A DNA stretch of 64,000 nt from an uncultured Polaribacter sp. (lineage in GTDB: Bacteria; Bacteroidota; Bacteroidia; Flavobacteriales; Flavobacteriaceae). Shown piece after piece: positions 1-8,726 of the stretch. The stretch covers positions 62,001-126,000 of the forward strand of contig CALKEB010000004.1 in assembly GCA_938084845.1 (NCBI GenBank), written 5' to 3'. Position 1 is the stretch's first letter; each line of letters begins with the position of its first letter. The position numbers were made by a program, and so were the translations under genes. The notes beneath the pieces are model-generated. The model saw only the letters and a list, made by a program, of their open reading frames with translations. It made no database searches and was not told the origin of the DNA.

Positions 1-12
1 TTTTTATTTTTC

Positions 13-354
13 TTACAGTATTGTTAGTATTTTTTCTGAAGGTCTTCCAATTATCGCTTTATGATTATGCACTACAATTGGTCTTTCTATAAGTTTTGGA
101 TAATCAACCATAGCCTTCACTAGTTCTTGTTCTGATAATTCTTTAGCTTTAAACTTTTCTTTCCATATAATTTCGTTTTTTCTAACCAATTGAATAGGAG
201 AGACGCCTAATTTTATGATGATATCATTTAATTCTTTTTGGGTGGGTATGTCTTCTAAATACTTAATGATTTCAAATTTTTTTCCAGATTTTTCTAAAAG
301 TTGTAGACCTTCTCTAGATTTTCTGCATCTTGGATTGTGGTATATTTTTATCAT
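13..354 (-). CDS. ArsC/YffB-family thioredoxin-fold reductase
   Basis: A 113-residue protein of the ArsC/Spx-like glutaredoxin-fold family. The N-terminal active site HNPRCRKSR places C10 in a C-x3-R arrangement with R14. R58, R91 and R104 have nearly the same spacing as the catalytic arginines of E. coli ArsC (60, 94, 107), so glutathione- or glutaredoxin-linked arsenate reduction is plausible. However, there is no arsR, arsB or acr3 gene beside it, and many flavobacterial members of this family have no proven arsenate activity. It lies just downstream of prfB on the same strand, about 40 bp away. The family assignment is firm; the substrate is inferred. Confidence 0.85.
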   Translation of the reverse strand: MIKIYHNPRCRKSREGLQLLEKSGKKFEIIKYLEDIPTQKELNDIIIKLGVSPIQLVRKNEIIWKEKFKAKELSEQELVKAMVDYPKLIERPIVVHNHKAIIGRPSEKILTIL

Positions 355-392
355 CTTTTTAATTAAATATTATTTTTATAAAAATTTACGTT

Positions 393-1487
393 TTACGATT
401 CTTTTTGACCGTTTAACATCAGATAAGCTTTTAGAAAAGCATTAATATTACCATCCATAACAGCATCTACGTTACCTGTTTCATGAGCTGTTCTAACATC
501 TTTTACTAGTTTATAAGGATGCATTACATAATTCCGTATTTGACTACCCCATTCATTCTTCATTTTATTGGCTTCAATATCATCTCTGGCTGCTTGTTGT
601 TTTTTTAATTCAATTTCATACAATTGAGATTTTAGCATTTGCAAAGCTGTAGCTCTATTATCATGCTGAGAACGGGAATTTGAACAAGAAATTTGAATAC
701 CTGAAGGCTTGTGTGTTAATTGAACTTTAGTTTCTACTTTATTCACGTTTTGACCACCTGCACCACTAGATCTTGCTGTTGTAATTTCTATATCTGCAGG
801 ATTTATATTAATTTCAATAGAATCATCTGCAACAGGATAAACGTAAACAGAAGCAAAACTTGTGTGTCGTTTTGCATTCGAATCAAAAGGAGAAATACGG
901 ACTAATCGATGTACACCATTTTCACCTTTTAACCAGCCAAAAGCATAATCTCCATCTATTTCTACTGTAACCGTTTTAATACCAGCAGCGTCACCCGCTT
1001 GATAATTTAGTGTTTTTAATTTAAAACCCTGCTTTTCTGCCCACATCCCATACATTCTAAAAAGCATTTCTGCCCAATCACAAGATTCTGTTCCTCCTGC
1101 ACCAGCTGTGATCTGAATTACTGCAGATAAAGAATCTCCTTCATCAGATAACATGTTCTTAAACTCAATATCTTCTAAAAGAGCGATGGTTTTGTCAAAT
1201 TGATGTAACACTTCTTTTTCATCTGCTTCCTCTTCTTTATAAAACTCATAAAAAATATTCAGATCTTCATTTAATCTAAGTATGGTATTATAATCTTCTA
1301 CCCATTTCTTTTTAAAACGCAGTTCTTTCATGAGAATTTCTGCAACTTTAGGGTCGTTCCAAAAATCAGGATTTACTGTTTTCTCTTCTTCATTCGCTAT
1401 TTCAATCAATTTTTTATCAATATCTAAGTAAGATTTTAATTTATCTATTCTGGTTGAAATATCTTTAAGTTGGTCTTGTGTAATCAT
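393..1487 (-). CDS. prfB: Peptide chain release factor 2
   Basis: RF2 terminates translation at UGA and UAA and hydrolyses peptidyl-tRNA on the ribosome. The 364-residue protein has the SPF stop-codon recognition motif (residues 199-201) and the catalytic GGQ (244-246) inside [10 protein letters not shown]. The coding sequence is one continuous frame. Where most bacteria have the autoregulatory +1 frameshift (CUU UGA C after about codon 25), this gene reads TAC TTA GAT (Y20 L21 D22) with no in-frame UGA. Loss of the programmed frameshift is known in part of the Bacteroidota. The ATG start at 1487 gives the normal N-terminal helix. Confidence 0.97.
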   Translation of the reverse strand: MITQDQLKDISTRIDKLKSYLDIDKKLIEIANEEEKTVNPDFWNDPKVAEILMKELRFKKKWVEDYNTILRLNEDLNIFYEFYKEEEADEKEVLHQFDKTIALLEDIEFKNMLSDEGDSLSAVIQITAGAGGTESCDWAEMLFRMYGMWAEKQGFKLKTLNYQAGDAAGIKTVTVEIDGDYAFGWLKGENGVHRLVRISPFDSNAKRHTSFASVYVYPVADDSIEININPADIEITTARSSGAGGQNVNKVETKVQLTHKPSGIQISCSNSRSQHDNRATALQMLKSQLYEIELKKQQAARDDIEANKMKNEWGSQIRNYVMHPYKLVKDVRTAHETGNVDAVMDGNINAFLKAYLMLNGQKES

Positions 1488-1572
1488 AAGCTGAACAAAA
1501 ATAAATGAATTTTTAGGATTTCGAGTTTTTAAACTCCTCCTTATTTCATAGTTTTATAAAAATATTTAATTC

Positions 1573-3987
1573 ATGAAAAAAATACTACTTACATTATTAT
1601 TTGTTTCTTTTTATTTGCAAGGGTTTTCTCAATTTTTTAATAAAGAAAAAGAGAATAGTCTACGAGCAGGAATCTCTAAATACTCTGGGTATTTCACATT
1701 TTATTACGATGTTAGTGCCGATAAAGTTTATTTGCAAATAGATAAATTAAATACTGATTTTCTTTACGTACGTTCATTATCAGAAGGTATTGGATCTAAT
1801 GATATTGGCTTAGATAGAGGGCAGTTGGGCGCTGGTGTAGTTGTTCATTTTAAAAAAGCAGGAAATAAAATCTTGATGGTACAACCTAATCAAGATTACA
1901 GAGCAATTACAAATAATACAGAAGAAAAAAAATCAGTAAAGGAAGCTTTTGCAAAATCGATTTTACATGGTTTTGTTATAATAGAAGCTAAAAACAATAC
2001 GTTTTTAGTAGATGCTACCTCTTTTTTTATAAGAGATGCTCATGGAGTAGCAAGAAGTTTAGCAAGACAAGGTCAAGGAAATTATAATTTAGATAAAAGC
2101 AGAAGTGCATTTAATTTAGAACGTACAAAATCATTTCCTAAAAACTCAGAATTTGATGTATTACTCACGTTTAAAGGTTCTGCTAAAGGATACAACATTA
2201 GAAGTGTAACTCCAAATGCAAATGCAGTAACAGTAAATCAACACCATTCTTTTGTTGAATTACCAGATGATAACTACAAGCCAAGAAAATTTGATCCTAG
2301 ATCCGGTTCTTACCAAATGAGCTATTTAGATTATGCTTCACCTGTAAATGAATCTTTGACCAAACGTTTTATTTATAGACATAGATTGGCTAAAAAAAAT
2401 CCAAATGCTGCAATGTCTGAACCTGTTGAACCTATTATTTATTATCTAGATAGAGGCACGCCTGAACCTGTAAGATCGGCTTTATTAGAAGGAGGGAGTT
2501 GGTGGAATCAAGCCTTTGAAGCTTCAGGCTATAAAAATGCTTTTCAATTTAAAATGTTACCTGAAGGTGCAGACATGTTAGATGTAAGATATAATGTTGT
2601 GCAATGGGTGCATCGTTCTACAAGGGGTTGGAGTTATGGAGCAAGTATTTCTGACCCTAGAACAGGAGAAATTATTAAAGGACATGTTAGTTTAGGAAGT
2701 CTAAGAATCCGTCAAGATTATTTAATAGCACAAGCTCTACAAGCACCTTTTAAAACAACTACTGCAGATGATGAGTTTGCCTTACAAATGGCAATTGCAA
2801 GAATAAGACAATTGTCGGCACACGAAATTGGGCATACCCTTGGTTTTGCTCACAATTTTGCAGCAAGTACAAATGGTAGAACCTCTGTGATGGATTATCC
2901 ACATCCAAAATTTACGTTAAAGAATGGTCATATTGATTTTTCTGATGCGTATGATACTAAAATAGGTGACTGGGATAAAGTAACGGTAGCGTATTCTTAT
3001 CAAGACTTCCCTAAAGACATTAATGAAGATGAAGCGTTGAATACTATTTTGATTTCAGCATTTGATAATGGAATGCGATATTTGTCTGATTCAGATGCTA
3101 GACCAAAAGGTAGTGCAAGCGCTACTGCTCATTTATGGGACAATGGAGGTACTATTTATGATGAATTGAATACTCTTTTAACCATTAGAAAAAAAGCGAT
3201 CACTAATTTTTCTATAGATAATTTAAAGGTAGGTGAACCTTATACTGTCTTAGAAGATGTATTTGTACCTTTATATTTTTTACATCGTTTTCAAACGGAA
3301 GCAACTGTTAAATTAATAGGAGGTTTAGAATATTCATATGCTGTAAAAGGCGGAAATACAACTATTGTAAAGAAAGTTTCTGGTGAAAAAGAAAGAAAAG
3401 CGTTAGCGAGTGTTTTAAAAACGGTACAAGCAGATGAAATTGCAATACCTAGAGAAAAATTAGCTTTATTCCCACCAAGAGCAATAGGTTATAGTAGGTC
3501 TAGAGAATCTTTTAAAAGTAAATTAGGTGTGGCTTTTGATGCTTTTTCTGCAGTAGAAACTGCTTCTGAAATGACTTTTTCTTTATTACTACATCCTCAA
3601 AGAATGTCTAGATTAATTAATCATAAAAGTATAGATAACTCACAATTAGGGATAGTAGAGTTGCTAGACATTGTCGTTCAAAATACTATAAAAGTAAAAC
3701 ATAAAGATAGCTATCATCAAGAATTACAAAACATAATTAATTTAAAGTTTTTAGAAGAATTGATGTATTTAGCATCGAATAAAAACCAATACAAACAGGT
3801 AAATGCAATAGCTTCTTACAAATTAAATGAGATTAAAGAAATCATACAAGCTAAAAAGGAGAAGGGTGTTCAGGAAATTTATAATATAGCATTATTAAAA
3901 ATGATTGATGATTTTATAAAAAATCCAACTTCATTCAAAAAAACGGCAGCACCTAAAATTCCAGATGGATCACCGATTGGAAACTAA
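1573..3987 (+). CDS. Secreted zinc-dependent metalloprotease (DUF5117-type metzincin)
   Basis: An 804-residue exported protein. Residues 1-20 form a signal peptide ending near FSQ. The metzincin zinc site HEIGHTLGFAH starts at H417: H417, H421 and H427 as ligands, E418 as catalytic base. It is followed by SVMDYPHP, a Met-turn-like segment. The N-terminal third matches the DUF5117-type region typical of large Bacteroidota metalloproteases, and the length fits that family. There is no recognisable C-terminal type IX secretion signal, so it may stay in the periplasm or on the outer membrane. The natural substrate is unknown. The threonine aldolase gene follows after 17 bp on the same strand. Confidence 0.85.
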   Translation: MKKILLTLLFVSFYLQGFSQFFNKEKENSLRAGISKYSGYFTFYYDVSADKVYLQIDKLNTDFLYVRSLSEGIGSNDIGLDRGQLGAGVVVHFKKAGNKILMVQPNQDYRAITNNTEEKKSVKEAFAKSILHGFVIIEAKNNTFLVDATSFFIRDAHGVARSLARQGQGNYNLDKSRSAFNLERTKSFPKNSEFDVLLTFKGSAKGYNIRSVTPNANAVTVNQHHSFVELPDDNYKPRKFDPRSGSYQMSYLDYASPVNESLTKRFIYRHRLAKKNPNAAMSEPVEPIIYYLDRGTPEPVRSALLEGGSWWNQAFEASGYKNAFQFKMLPEGADMLDVRYNVVQWVHRSTRGWSYGASISDPRTGEIIKGHVSLGSLRIRQDYLIAQALQAPFKTTTADDEFALQMAIARIRQLSAHEIGHTLGFAHNFAASTNGRTSVMDYPHPKFTLKNGHIDFSDAYDTKIGDWDKVTVAYSYQDFPKDINEDEALNTILISAFDNGMRYLSDSDARPKGSASATAHLWDNGGTIYDELNTLLTIRKKAITNFSIDNLKVGEPYTVLEDVFVPLYFLHRFQTEATVKLIGGLEYSYAVKGGNTTIVKKVSGEKERKALASVLKTVQADEIAIPREKLALFPPRAIGYSRSRESFKSKLGVAFDAFSAVETASEMTFSLLLHPQRMSRLINHKSIDNSQLGIVELLDIVVQNTIKVKHKDSYHQELQNIINLKFLEELMYLASNKNQYKQVNAIASYKLNEIKEIIQAKKEKGVQEIYNIALLKMIDDFIKNPTSFKKTAAPKIPDGSPIGN

Positions 3988-4004
3988 TTAAATATTTAAA
4001 TTAA

Positions 4005-5027
4005 ATGGTAATAGATTTAATATCAGATACAGTTACAAAGCCAACGCCTGAAATGTTAGAGGCTATGCTAAATGCAAATGTAGGAGATGATGTTTTTAAA
4101 ATGGATCCTACTGTAAACGCTTTAGAACAAAAAGTAGCGAAACTTTTTGATATGGAGGATGCATTATTTTTTCCTTCAGGAACAATGGCAAATCAAACTG
4201 CTATAAAATTACACACACAACCAGGAGATATGGTTATTTGTGATAAATACGCACATATTTACAATTATGAAAGTGGAGGAGTGGCATTTAATTCTGGGGT
4301 AACTTGTAAGTTGATAGATGGAAATAGGGGAATGTTTACATCCGCTCAAATAGAGGAGATTGCAGCTACAAAACCACAAATTTATTTACCCAATACAAGT
4401 TTAATTTGTTTGGAAAATACAACCAATAAAGGGGGTGGAGCTTGTTGGGATTTTAATGAAATAAAAAAGATCCATACTATTGCACAAAAAAACAACTTAG
4501 GTTTTCATTTAGATGGTGCACGTTTGTTTAATGCTTTAGTTGCTAAAAATGAAACCCCAAAACAATATGGACAATTATTCGATACTATTTCTATTTGTTT
4601 TTCTAAAGGTTTAGGAGCACCAATCGGGTCTATGTTAATTGGAACAAAAGAAATGATTCATAAAGCATTGCGTCTGCGAAAATTATTAGGTGGAGGAATG
4701 AGACAAGTTGGTTTTTTAGCAGCAGCAGCTAATTACGCCATCGATAATCATGTAAATCGATTAGCAGATGATCATAAAAAAGCAAATGAAATTGCAAAAG
4801 TATTAGAAAACTGTACGTATATTTCTAAGATAGAGCCTGTAGAAACAAACATTTTAATTTTTTATGTAGATCAAAAAATAGGTGCAGATCGTTTTATAGA
4901 AAAAATGGCTGAAAAGAATATTTTATTGACTCCAATGGGAGAGGGGAAAATAAGAATTGTGACTCATTTAAACTATACAGAAGAGATGCATCAGGAATTT
5001 TTAAAAGCATTAAAATCTTTTAAATAA
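4005..5027 (+). CDS. ltaE: Low-specificity L-threonine aldolase
   Basis: A 340-residue PLP enzyme of fold type I that splits L-threonine or L-allo-threonine into glycine and acetaldehyde. The N-terminal IDLISDTVTKPT motif and the GDDVF segment are typical of the family. The PLP-binding lysine is K201 in SICFSKGLGAPIGS. HLDGARLFNA supplies the aspartate that contacts the pyridine nitrogen. Length is normal for the family. It starts 17 bp after the metalloprotease stop, so the two may share a transcript, and it converges on the small membrane protein at 5036. Confidence 0.93.
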   Translation: MVIDLISDTVTKPTPEMLEAMLNANVGDDVFKMDPTVNALEQKVAKLFDMEDALFFPSGTMANQTAIKLHTQPGDMVICDKYAHIYNYESGGVAFNSGVTCKLIDGNRGMFTSAQIEEIAATKPQIYLPNTSLICLENTTNKGGGACWDFNEIKKIHTIAQKNNLGFHLDGARLFNALVAKNETPKQYGQLFDTISICFSKGLGAPIGSMLIGTKEMIHKALRLRKLLGGGMRQVGFLAAAANYAIDNHVNRLADDHKKANEIAKVLENCTYISKIEPVETNILIFYVDQKIGADRFIEKMAEKNILLTPMGEGKIRIVTHLNYTEEMHQEFLKALKSFK

Positions 5028-5035
5028 CAAGATTA

Positions 5036-5683
5036 TTAATTCGAATTAATTTCTAATTTTAATAACTCTTTATAATTTTTAGTTAACTTTTTAAGTAAAA
5101 TACCATAAACTAATTTATAGAAAAGCCATAATAAAACAATAATAATTAATAATGCAATTAGTTGACTAATAACAGTAATTGTTACTACTTGTTGTAAATC
5201 TAAGGTTAAGTTATTAGGGTTCATTACACTCATTAATGTGTTTTCATCAGAAAATAAAACAATATTTAAAATAATACTCACTAAAAAAACTGTAGCTATA
5301 TTATAAAACACATAATATTTTACCGTTTTTCTAATTTTTAATATCTTTTGAATTAATTTTTTTGTGTTGTCTACTAAGGAGATTCTTTTATAATTTTTAT
5401 AAAAGAAGTAAAGAAAAACAACGATAATTGCGTAATGCAGCCCCATAAAAACATTTAAATATTCCATGAGATTTAAGTCCTCATAAATTTTGTAAAAACG
5501 ATCAGGGATTGCAATATTAACAGCAGTCCATAAAATAAATTCTAAAATTCCAATAATAAAAATCCACTTTACAATAGATGATGATTTGGAATGTGCCATC
5601 TTATAAATTTCTTCGCTAGAAATTTTATGAGATGCTTCTGGTTGATTTTCCCAGGCTTTTTTGTAATTATCTAATGCATCCAT
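5036..5683 (-). CDS. Four-helix membrane protein paired with an ECF sigma factor
   Basis: A 215-residue protein with a soluble N-terminus of about 38 residues and four predicted hydrophobic segments (around 39-60, 78-97, 122-145 and 168-198). It starts 3 bp after the ECF sigma factor, so the two are almost certainly co-transcribed. That context suggests a membrane-bound partner or anti-sigma role, but no known anti-sigma motif (zinc HxxxCxxC or a clear RsbW-like domain) is visible. I do not recognise a named family with confidence. Confidence 0.6.
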   Translation of the reverse strand: MDALDNYKKAWENQPEASHKISSEEIYKMAHSKSSSIVKWIFIIGILEFILWTAVNIAIPDRFYKIYEDLNLMEYLNVFMGLHYAIIVVFLYFFYKNYKRISLVDNTKKLIQKILKIRKTVKYYVFYNIATVFLVSIILNIVLFSDENTLMSVMNPNNLTLDLQQVVTITVISQLIALLIIIVLLWLFYKLVYGILLKKLTKNYKELLKLEINSN

Positions 5684-5686
5684 AAA

Positions 5687-6181
5687 TTATGGGTTTAATA
5701 TGTTTTTTAATTTTTCTTTAGCCCTATTCATTTTTACTCTTGCATTTACTGAAGTTATCCCTAAAGCTTCTGAGATTTCCTTATAAGGTTTATCTTCTAA
5801 ATACAAAAAAATAAGCGCCTTTTCAATATCATTTAATTGATGTACTGCTTTGTACAAAGCTTTTAATTGTAGCTCTTGCGTATCATCATAATCTTGTGAT
5901 TTTATTTTATAGGTAAATTCACTTATGTCTTGTGTCTTTATTCTTTTGGTTGATTTTCGGTATAAAGAAATTGCAGTATTTAAAGCCACTCTGTACATCC
6001 AAGTACTAAATTTAGAATCTCCTCTAAACTTTGTGTAGTTTTTCCAAAGTTGAATAGTTATCTCTTGAAATAAATCATTATGTGCTTCTTTATTTGTAGT
6101 GTATAAACTACATATTTTATGCACTATGTTTTGATTTCCCTCAAAGTCAGATAAAAATTTAAGTTCTAAATCTTTTTGCAC
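5687..6181 (-). CDS. RNA polymerase sigma factor, ECF family
   Basis: A 164-residue sigma-70 family protein with the two-domain ECF layout. Region 2 (about residues 20-85) contains FQEITIQLWKNYTKFRG and STWMYRVALNTAISLYRK. Region 4 (about 105-160) contains the helix-turn-helix PYKEISEALGITSVNARVKMNRAKEKL. It directs RNA polymerase to an unknown promoter set. It is transcribed away from the CarH-like regulator across a 119-bp shared upstream region and is followed by a membrane protein. This resembles the litR-litS arrangement of Streptomyces, where a light-controlled ECF factor neighbours a B12-type MerR regulator, but the parallel is inferred from position only. Confidence 0.9.
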   Translation of the reverse strand: MQKDLELKFLSDFEGNQNIVHKICSLYTTNKEAHNDLFQEITIQLWKNYTKFRGDSKFSTWMYRVALNTAISLYRKSTKRIKTQDISEFTYKIKSQDYDDTQELQLKALYKAVHQLNDIEKALIFLYLEDKPYKEISEALGITSVNARVKMNRAKEKLKNILNP

Positions 6182-6251
6182 TTTATTCTTTTAGTTAGTT
6201 AATTATGAGTAGCTAAAATTATTAATATGTTACATTTTTCTTAAAAAATAT

Positions 6252-6279
6252 TTTACAAGTCATATTTTTTGTAAATTTG
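6252..6279 (+). promoter_or_regulatory. Candidate carH promoter with overlapping inverted repeat
   Basis: TAAATTTG at 6272-6279 matches the Bacteroidota -7 consensus TAnnTTTG and lies 21 bp before the TTG start of the regulator. An inverted repeat, TTTACAA (6252-6258) and TTGTAAA (6269-6275), separated by 10 bp, overlaps it. A dyad over the promoter is the usual operator geometry for MerR-type repressors, so autoregulation is plausible. No TTG box is present at the expected distance. Confidence 0.4.
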
Positions 6280-6300
6280 TTTAAATAAAATTGTTATAAA

Positions 6301-7194
6301 TTGAACAACATAAAGCAAGATTTCACGATTAAAGACCTTGAAAATATTTCTGGAATCAAGGCACATACGATCCGAATTTGGGAAAAAAGATATAACTTGT
6401 TATCACCCAAAAGAACCGAAACAAATATAAGATTTTATACTCCAGAGAATTTAACAAAACTTTTAAATATTGTTTTGTTAAACAAAAACAATTTTAAAAT
6501 TTCGAAAATTGCTGCGATGTCTGATGAAGATATTACATCTAAATCAAGAGAATTGGCATTCAGTATTGCGACTAATGATGAGGCTATTAATACGTTTAAA
6601 GTATCAATGTTTCAATTTGATAAAATACTTTTTAATAATACCTATCATAAATTATTACATAAAAAAACGTTTAGAGAAATTTTTAAGGATGTTTTTATCC
6701 CTTTTCTAGACCATATTGGTTTATTGTGGCATACAGAGACTTTATTGCCTGCCCATGAGCATTTTATATCCAATTTAATTGCTCAGAAAATTCAGTTAAA
6801 CACAGAAAAACTCCAATATAGTATTAATACCACGAATAAAACCTATGTGTTATTTTTGCCCGAAAATGAAATTCATGAACTGGGTTTATTGTATTTAAAT
6901 TATGAATTAGTTTTAAGAGGTTTTCACACTATTTATTTAGGACAAAGCTTACCTTTGAATAATTTAAATTACTTTTTAGAAGGTGACAGAGAGATTTGTT
7001 TTATTGCTTCATTAACAATACAACCTTATGATGATAAGGTAGAGGATTATTTTAATGAAATAGACAATGTAATGGATAAGACAAATAATAAATTTATTGC
7101 TGTTGGAAGAAAAATAGCTAAAATTAAACACTTAGACTTAAGTAATAATATTAAGCTTTATGATTCTATTCCTGAATTGTTAAATGCCTTATAA
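6301..7194 (+). CDS. carH: CarH/LitR-like B12-binding MerR-family regulator (probable photoreceptor)
   Basis: A 297-residue regulator with an N-terminal MerR winged helix (about residues 8-76, motif TIRIWEKRYNLLSPKRT), a four-helix B12-cap domain and a C-terminal Rossmann B12-binding domain. The cap has W143-x9-E153-H154, the CarH signature, and H144 directly after the Trp, equivalent to the His that caps cobalt after light exposure. The Rossmann domain has E190-x-H192-x2-G195, supplying the lower axial histidine. Known CarH and LitR proteins repress carotenoid genes in the dark with adenosylcobalamin and release DNA in light. The gene lies 64 bp upstream of crtI. The start is TTG, chosen because no upstream in-frame ATG exists and the MerR domain begins immediately. 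Confidence 0.85.
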   Translation: MNNIKQDFTIKDLENISGIKAHTIRIWEKRYNLLSPKRTETNIRFYTPENLTKLLNIVLLNKNNFKISKIAAMSDEDITSKSRELAFSIATNDEAINTFKVSMFQFDKILFNNTYHKLLHKKTFREIFKDVFIPFLDHIGLLWHTETLLPAHEHFISNLIAQKIQLNTEKLQYSINTTNKTYVLFLPENEIHELGLLYLNYELVLRGFHTIYLGQSLPLNNLNYFLEGDREICFIASLTIQPYDDKVEDYFNEIDNVMDKTNNKFIAVGRKIAKIKHLDLSNNIKLYDSIPELLNAL

Positions 7195-7216
7195 TCAACA
7201 TTATTAATTTTTTATA

Positions 7217-7246
7217 TGTTTAGTTATTTAAATATCAAACTAAACA
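7217..7246. promoter_or_regulatory. Inverted repeat upstream of crtI, candidate regulator operator
   Basis: Perfect 9-bp arms TGTTTAGTT (7217-7225) and AACTAAACA (7238-7246) are separated by 12 bp and end 12 bp before the crtI start. The left arm overlaps TATGTTTA (7215-7222), a 7/8 match to the Bacteroidota -7 box. The position between the CarH-like gene and crtI makes it the obvious candidate operator for light-controlled repression. Function is inferred from symmetry and position. Confidence 0.5.
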
Positions 7247-7258
7247 AAAAAACAAAAA

Positions 7259-8725
7259 ATGGGTAAAAATATTTATATAATTGGTTCTGGTTTTTCTTCT
7301 TTATCAGCATCATGTTACTTATCGAAAGAAGGCTATAATGTAACTGTTTTAGAAAAAAACGAAACACTTGGAGGTAGAGCTAGGCAATTTAAAAAAGACG
7401 GATTTACATTCGATTTAGGTCCTTCTTGGTATTGGATGCCAGATGTATTCGAACGTTTTTTTGCTGATTTTGGAAAGAAACCGTCAGATTATTACACGCT
7501 TGATAAATTAAGTCCTGGTTATGAAGTCTATTTTGGAAAGAACGACTCTATAAAAATTTCAGATAAAATAGAAGAAATTTATGAGTTATTTGAAAGTGTA
7601 GAACCAGGTAGTGCAAAATACTTAAAACAATTTTTAGATTCTGCCAAAGCAAATTACGATACTGCAATTAAAGACCTTGTCTATAAACCAGGGGTATCGC
7701 CTTTAGAATTGGTGAATTCTACCACAATTGCAAGAGTTACCCAGTTTTTTTCTACAATTAGAAAGCAAGTACGTAAAAATATTAAAAATGATAAATTAAT
7801 AGAAATCTTAGAATTTCCAGTATTGTTTTTAGGCGCAAAACCAAATAATACTCCAGCATTTTATAATTTTATGAATTATGCAGATTTTGGATTAGGTACT
7901 TGGCATCCAAGAGGTGGAATGCATAAGGTTGTTGAAGGAATGGTTTCTTTGGCGACTTCTTTAGGTGTAAGTTTTACTACAAACGCTAACGTAGAAAAAA
8001 TAATTACGGACAATACTAATACAGTAAAAGGTTTACTTGTAAATGGAAAAGAAATTAAGACGGATTTAGTTTTAAGTGGTGCTGATTATCATCATACAGA
8101 AACTTTATTAGATACAGACTTAAGGCAGTATTCAGAAAAATACTGGGCTAAAAAAACTTTTGCACCCTCTTCTTTACTATTCTATGTAGGTTTTGATAAA
8201 AAAATAAAAAATACTAGCCATCATACTTTATTTTTCGATACTGATTTTGACAAACATGCAGAGGAAATTTACGATCAGCCTAAATGGCCTTCAGCGCCAC
8301 TTTTTTATGCTAACTTTACCTCAATGACAGATACTACATCTGCACCTGATGGTAAAGAAGCAGGTTTTTTTCTAATACCCCTAGCTCCTGGTATAGAAGA
8401 TACTGAAGCGTTGAGAGAATTGTATTTTGAAAAAATAATGCACAGATTTGAAGATCTAACAAACCAAGATGTTAAAAAAAATGTTATCTTTAAAAGATCT
8501 TTTTGTGTAAAAGATTTTGAGAATGAGTATAACTCTTATAAAGGTAATGCATACGGAATGGCAAACACGTTATTGCAAACTGCTTTTTTAAGACCAAAAA
8601 TAAAAAGTAGTAAAGTAAATAATTTGTATTTTACAGGTCAATTAACGGTTCCAGGACCTGGTGTCCCTCCAGCATTAATTTCAGGTAAAATAGCAACAGA
8701 TTTAATTAAGAAAAATCAGAAATAA
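7259..8725 (+). CDS. crtI: Phytoene desaturase (lycopene-forming)
   Basis: A 488-residue FAD-dependent CrtI-type desaturase that introduces four double bonds into phytoene to give lycopene. The dinucleotide-binding motif GSGFSSLSA is at residues 9-17, followed by E31 and GGRA. The C-terminal signature YFTGQLTVPGPGVPPALISG is typical of bacterial phytoene dehydrogenases. It is the first gene of crtI-crtB-crtZ-crtY; crtB starts one base after its stop. A second CrtI-like protein at 25003 is more likely the 3,4-desaturase CrtD, so this copy is assigned the phytoene step. Confidence 0.95.
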   Translation: MGKNIYIIGSGFSSLSASCYLSKEGYNVTVLEKNETLGGRARQFKKDGFTFDLGPSWYWMPDVFERFFADFGKKPSDYYTLDKLSPGYEVYFGKNDSIKISDKIEEIYELFESVEPGSAKYLKQFLDSAKANYDTAIKDLVYKPGVSPLELVNSTTIARVTQFFSTIRKQVRKNIKNDKLIEILEFPVLFLGAKPNNTPAFYNFMNYADFGLGTWHPRGGMHKVVEGMVSLATSLGVSFTTNANVEKIITDNTNTVKGLLVNGKEIKTDLVLSGADYHHTETLLDTDLRQYSEKYWAKKTFAPSSLLFYVGFDKKIKNTSHHTLFFDTDFDKHAEEIYDQPKWPSAPLFYANFTSMTDTTSAPDGKEAGFFLIPLAPGIEDTEALRELYFEKIMHRFEDLTNQDVKKNVIFKRSFCVKDFENEYNSYKGNAYGMANTLLQTAFLRPKIKSSKVNNLYFTGQLTVPGPGVPPALISGKIATDLIKKNQK

Positions 8726-8726
8726 C

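Noticed and set aside
13-354. Arsenic-resistance operon
   Set aside because: Only the ArsC-like gene is present; there is no regulator or efflux gene around it.
215-445. Open frame on the plus strand over the ArsC-like gene
   Set aside because: Antisense shadow of a well-supported gene; its translation has no family features.
720-905. Open frame antisense to prfB, rich in Cys and Arg
   Set aside because: Shadow of the conserved RF2 core; composition reflects the complementary strand.
1496-1503. TATTTTTG on the minus strand just before prfB
   Set aside because: Matches the -7 consensus but leaves almost no leader and has no partner box; in AT-rich DNA such matches are frequent.
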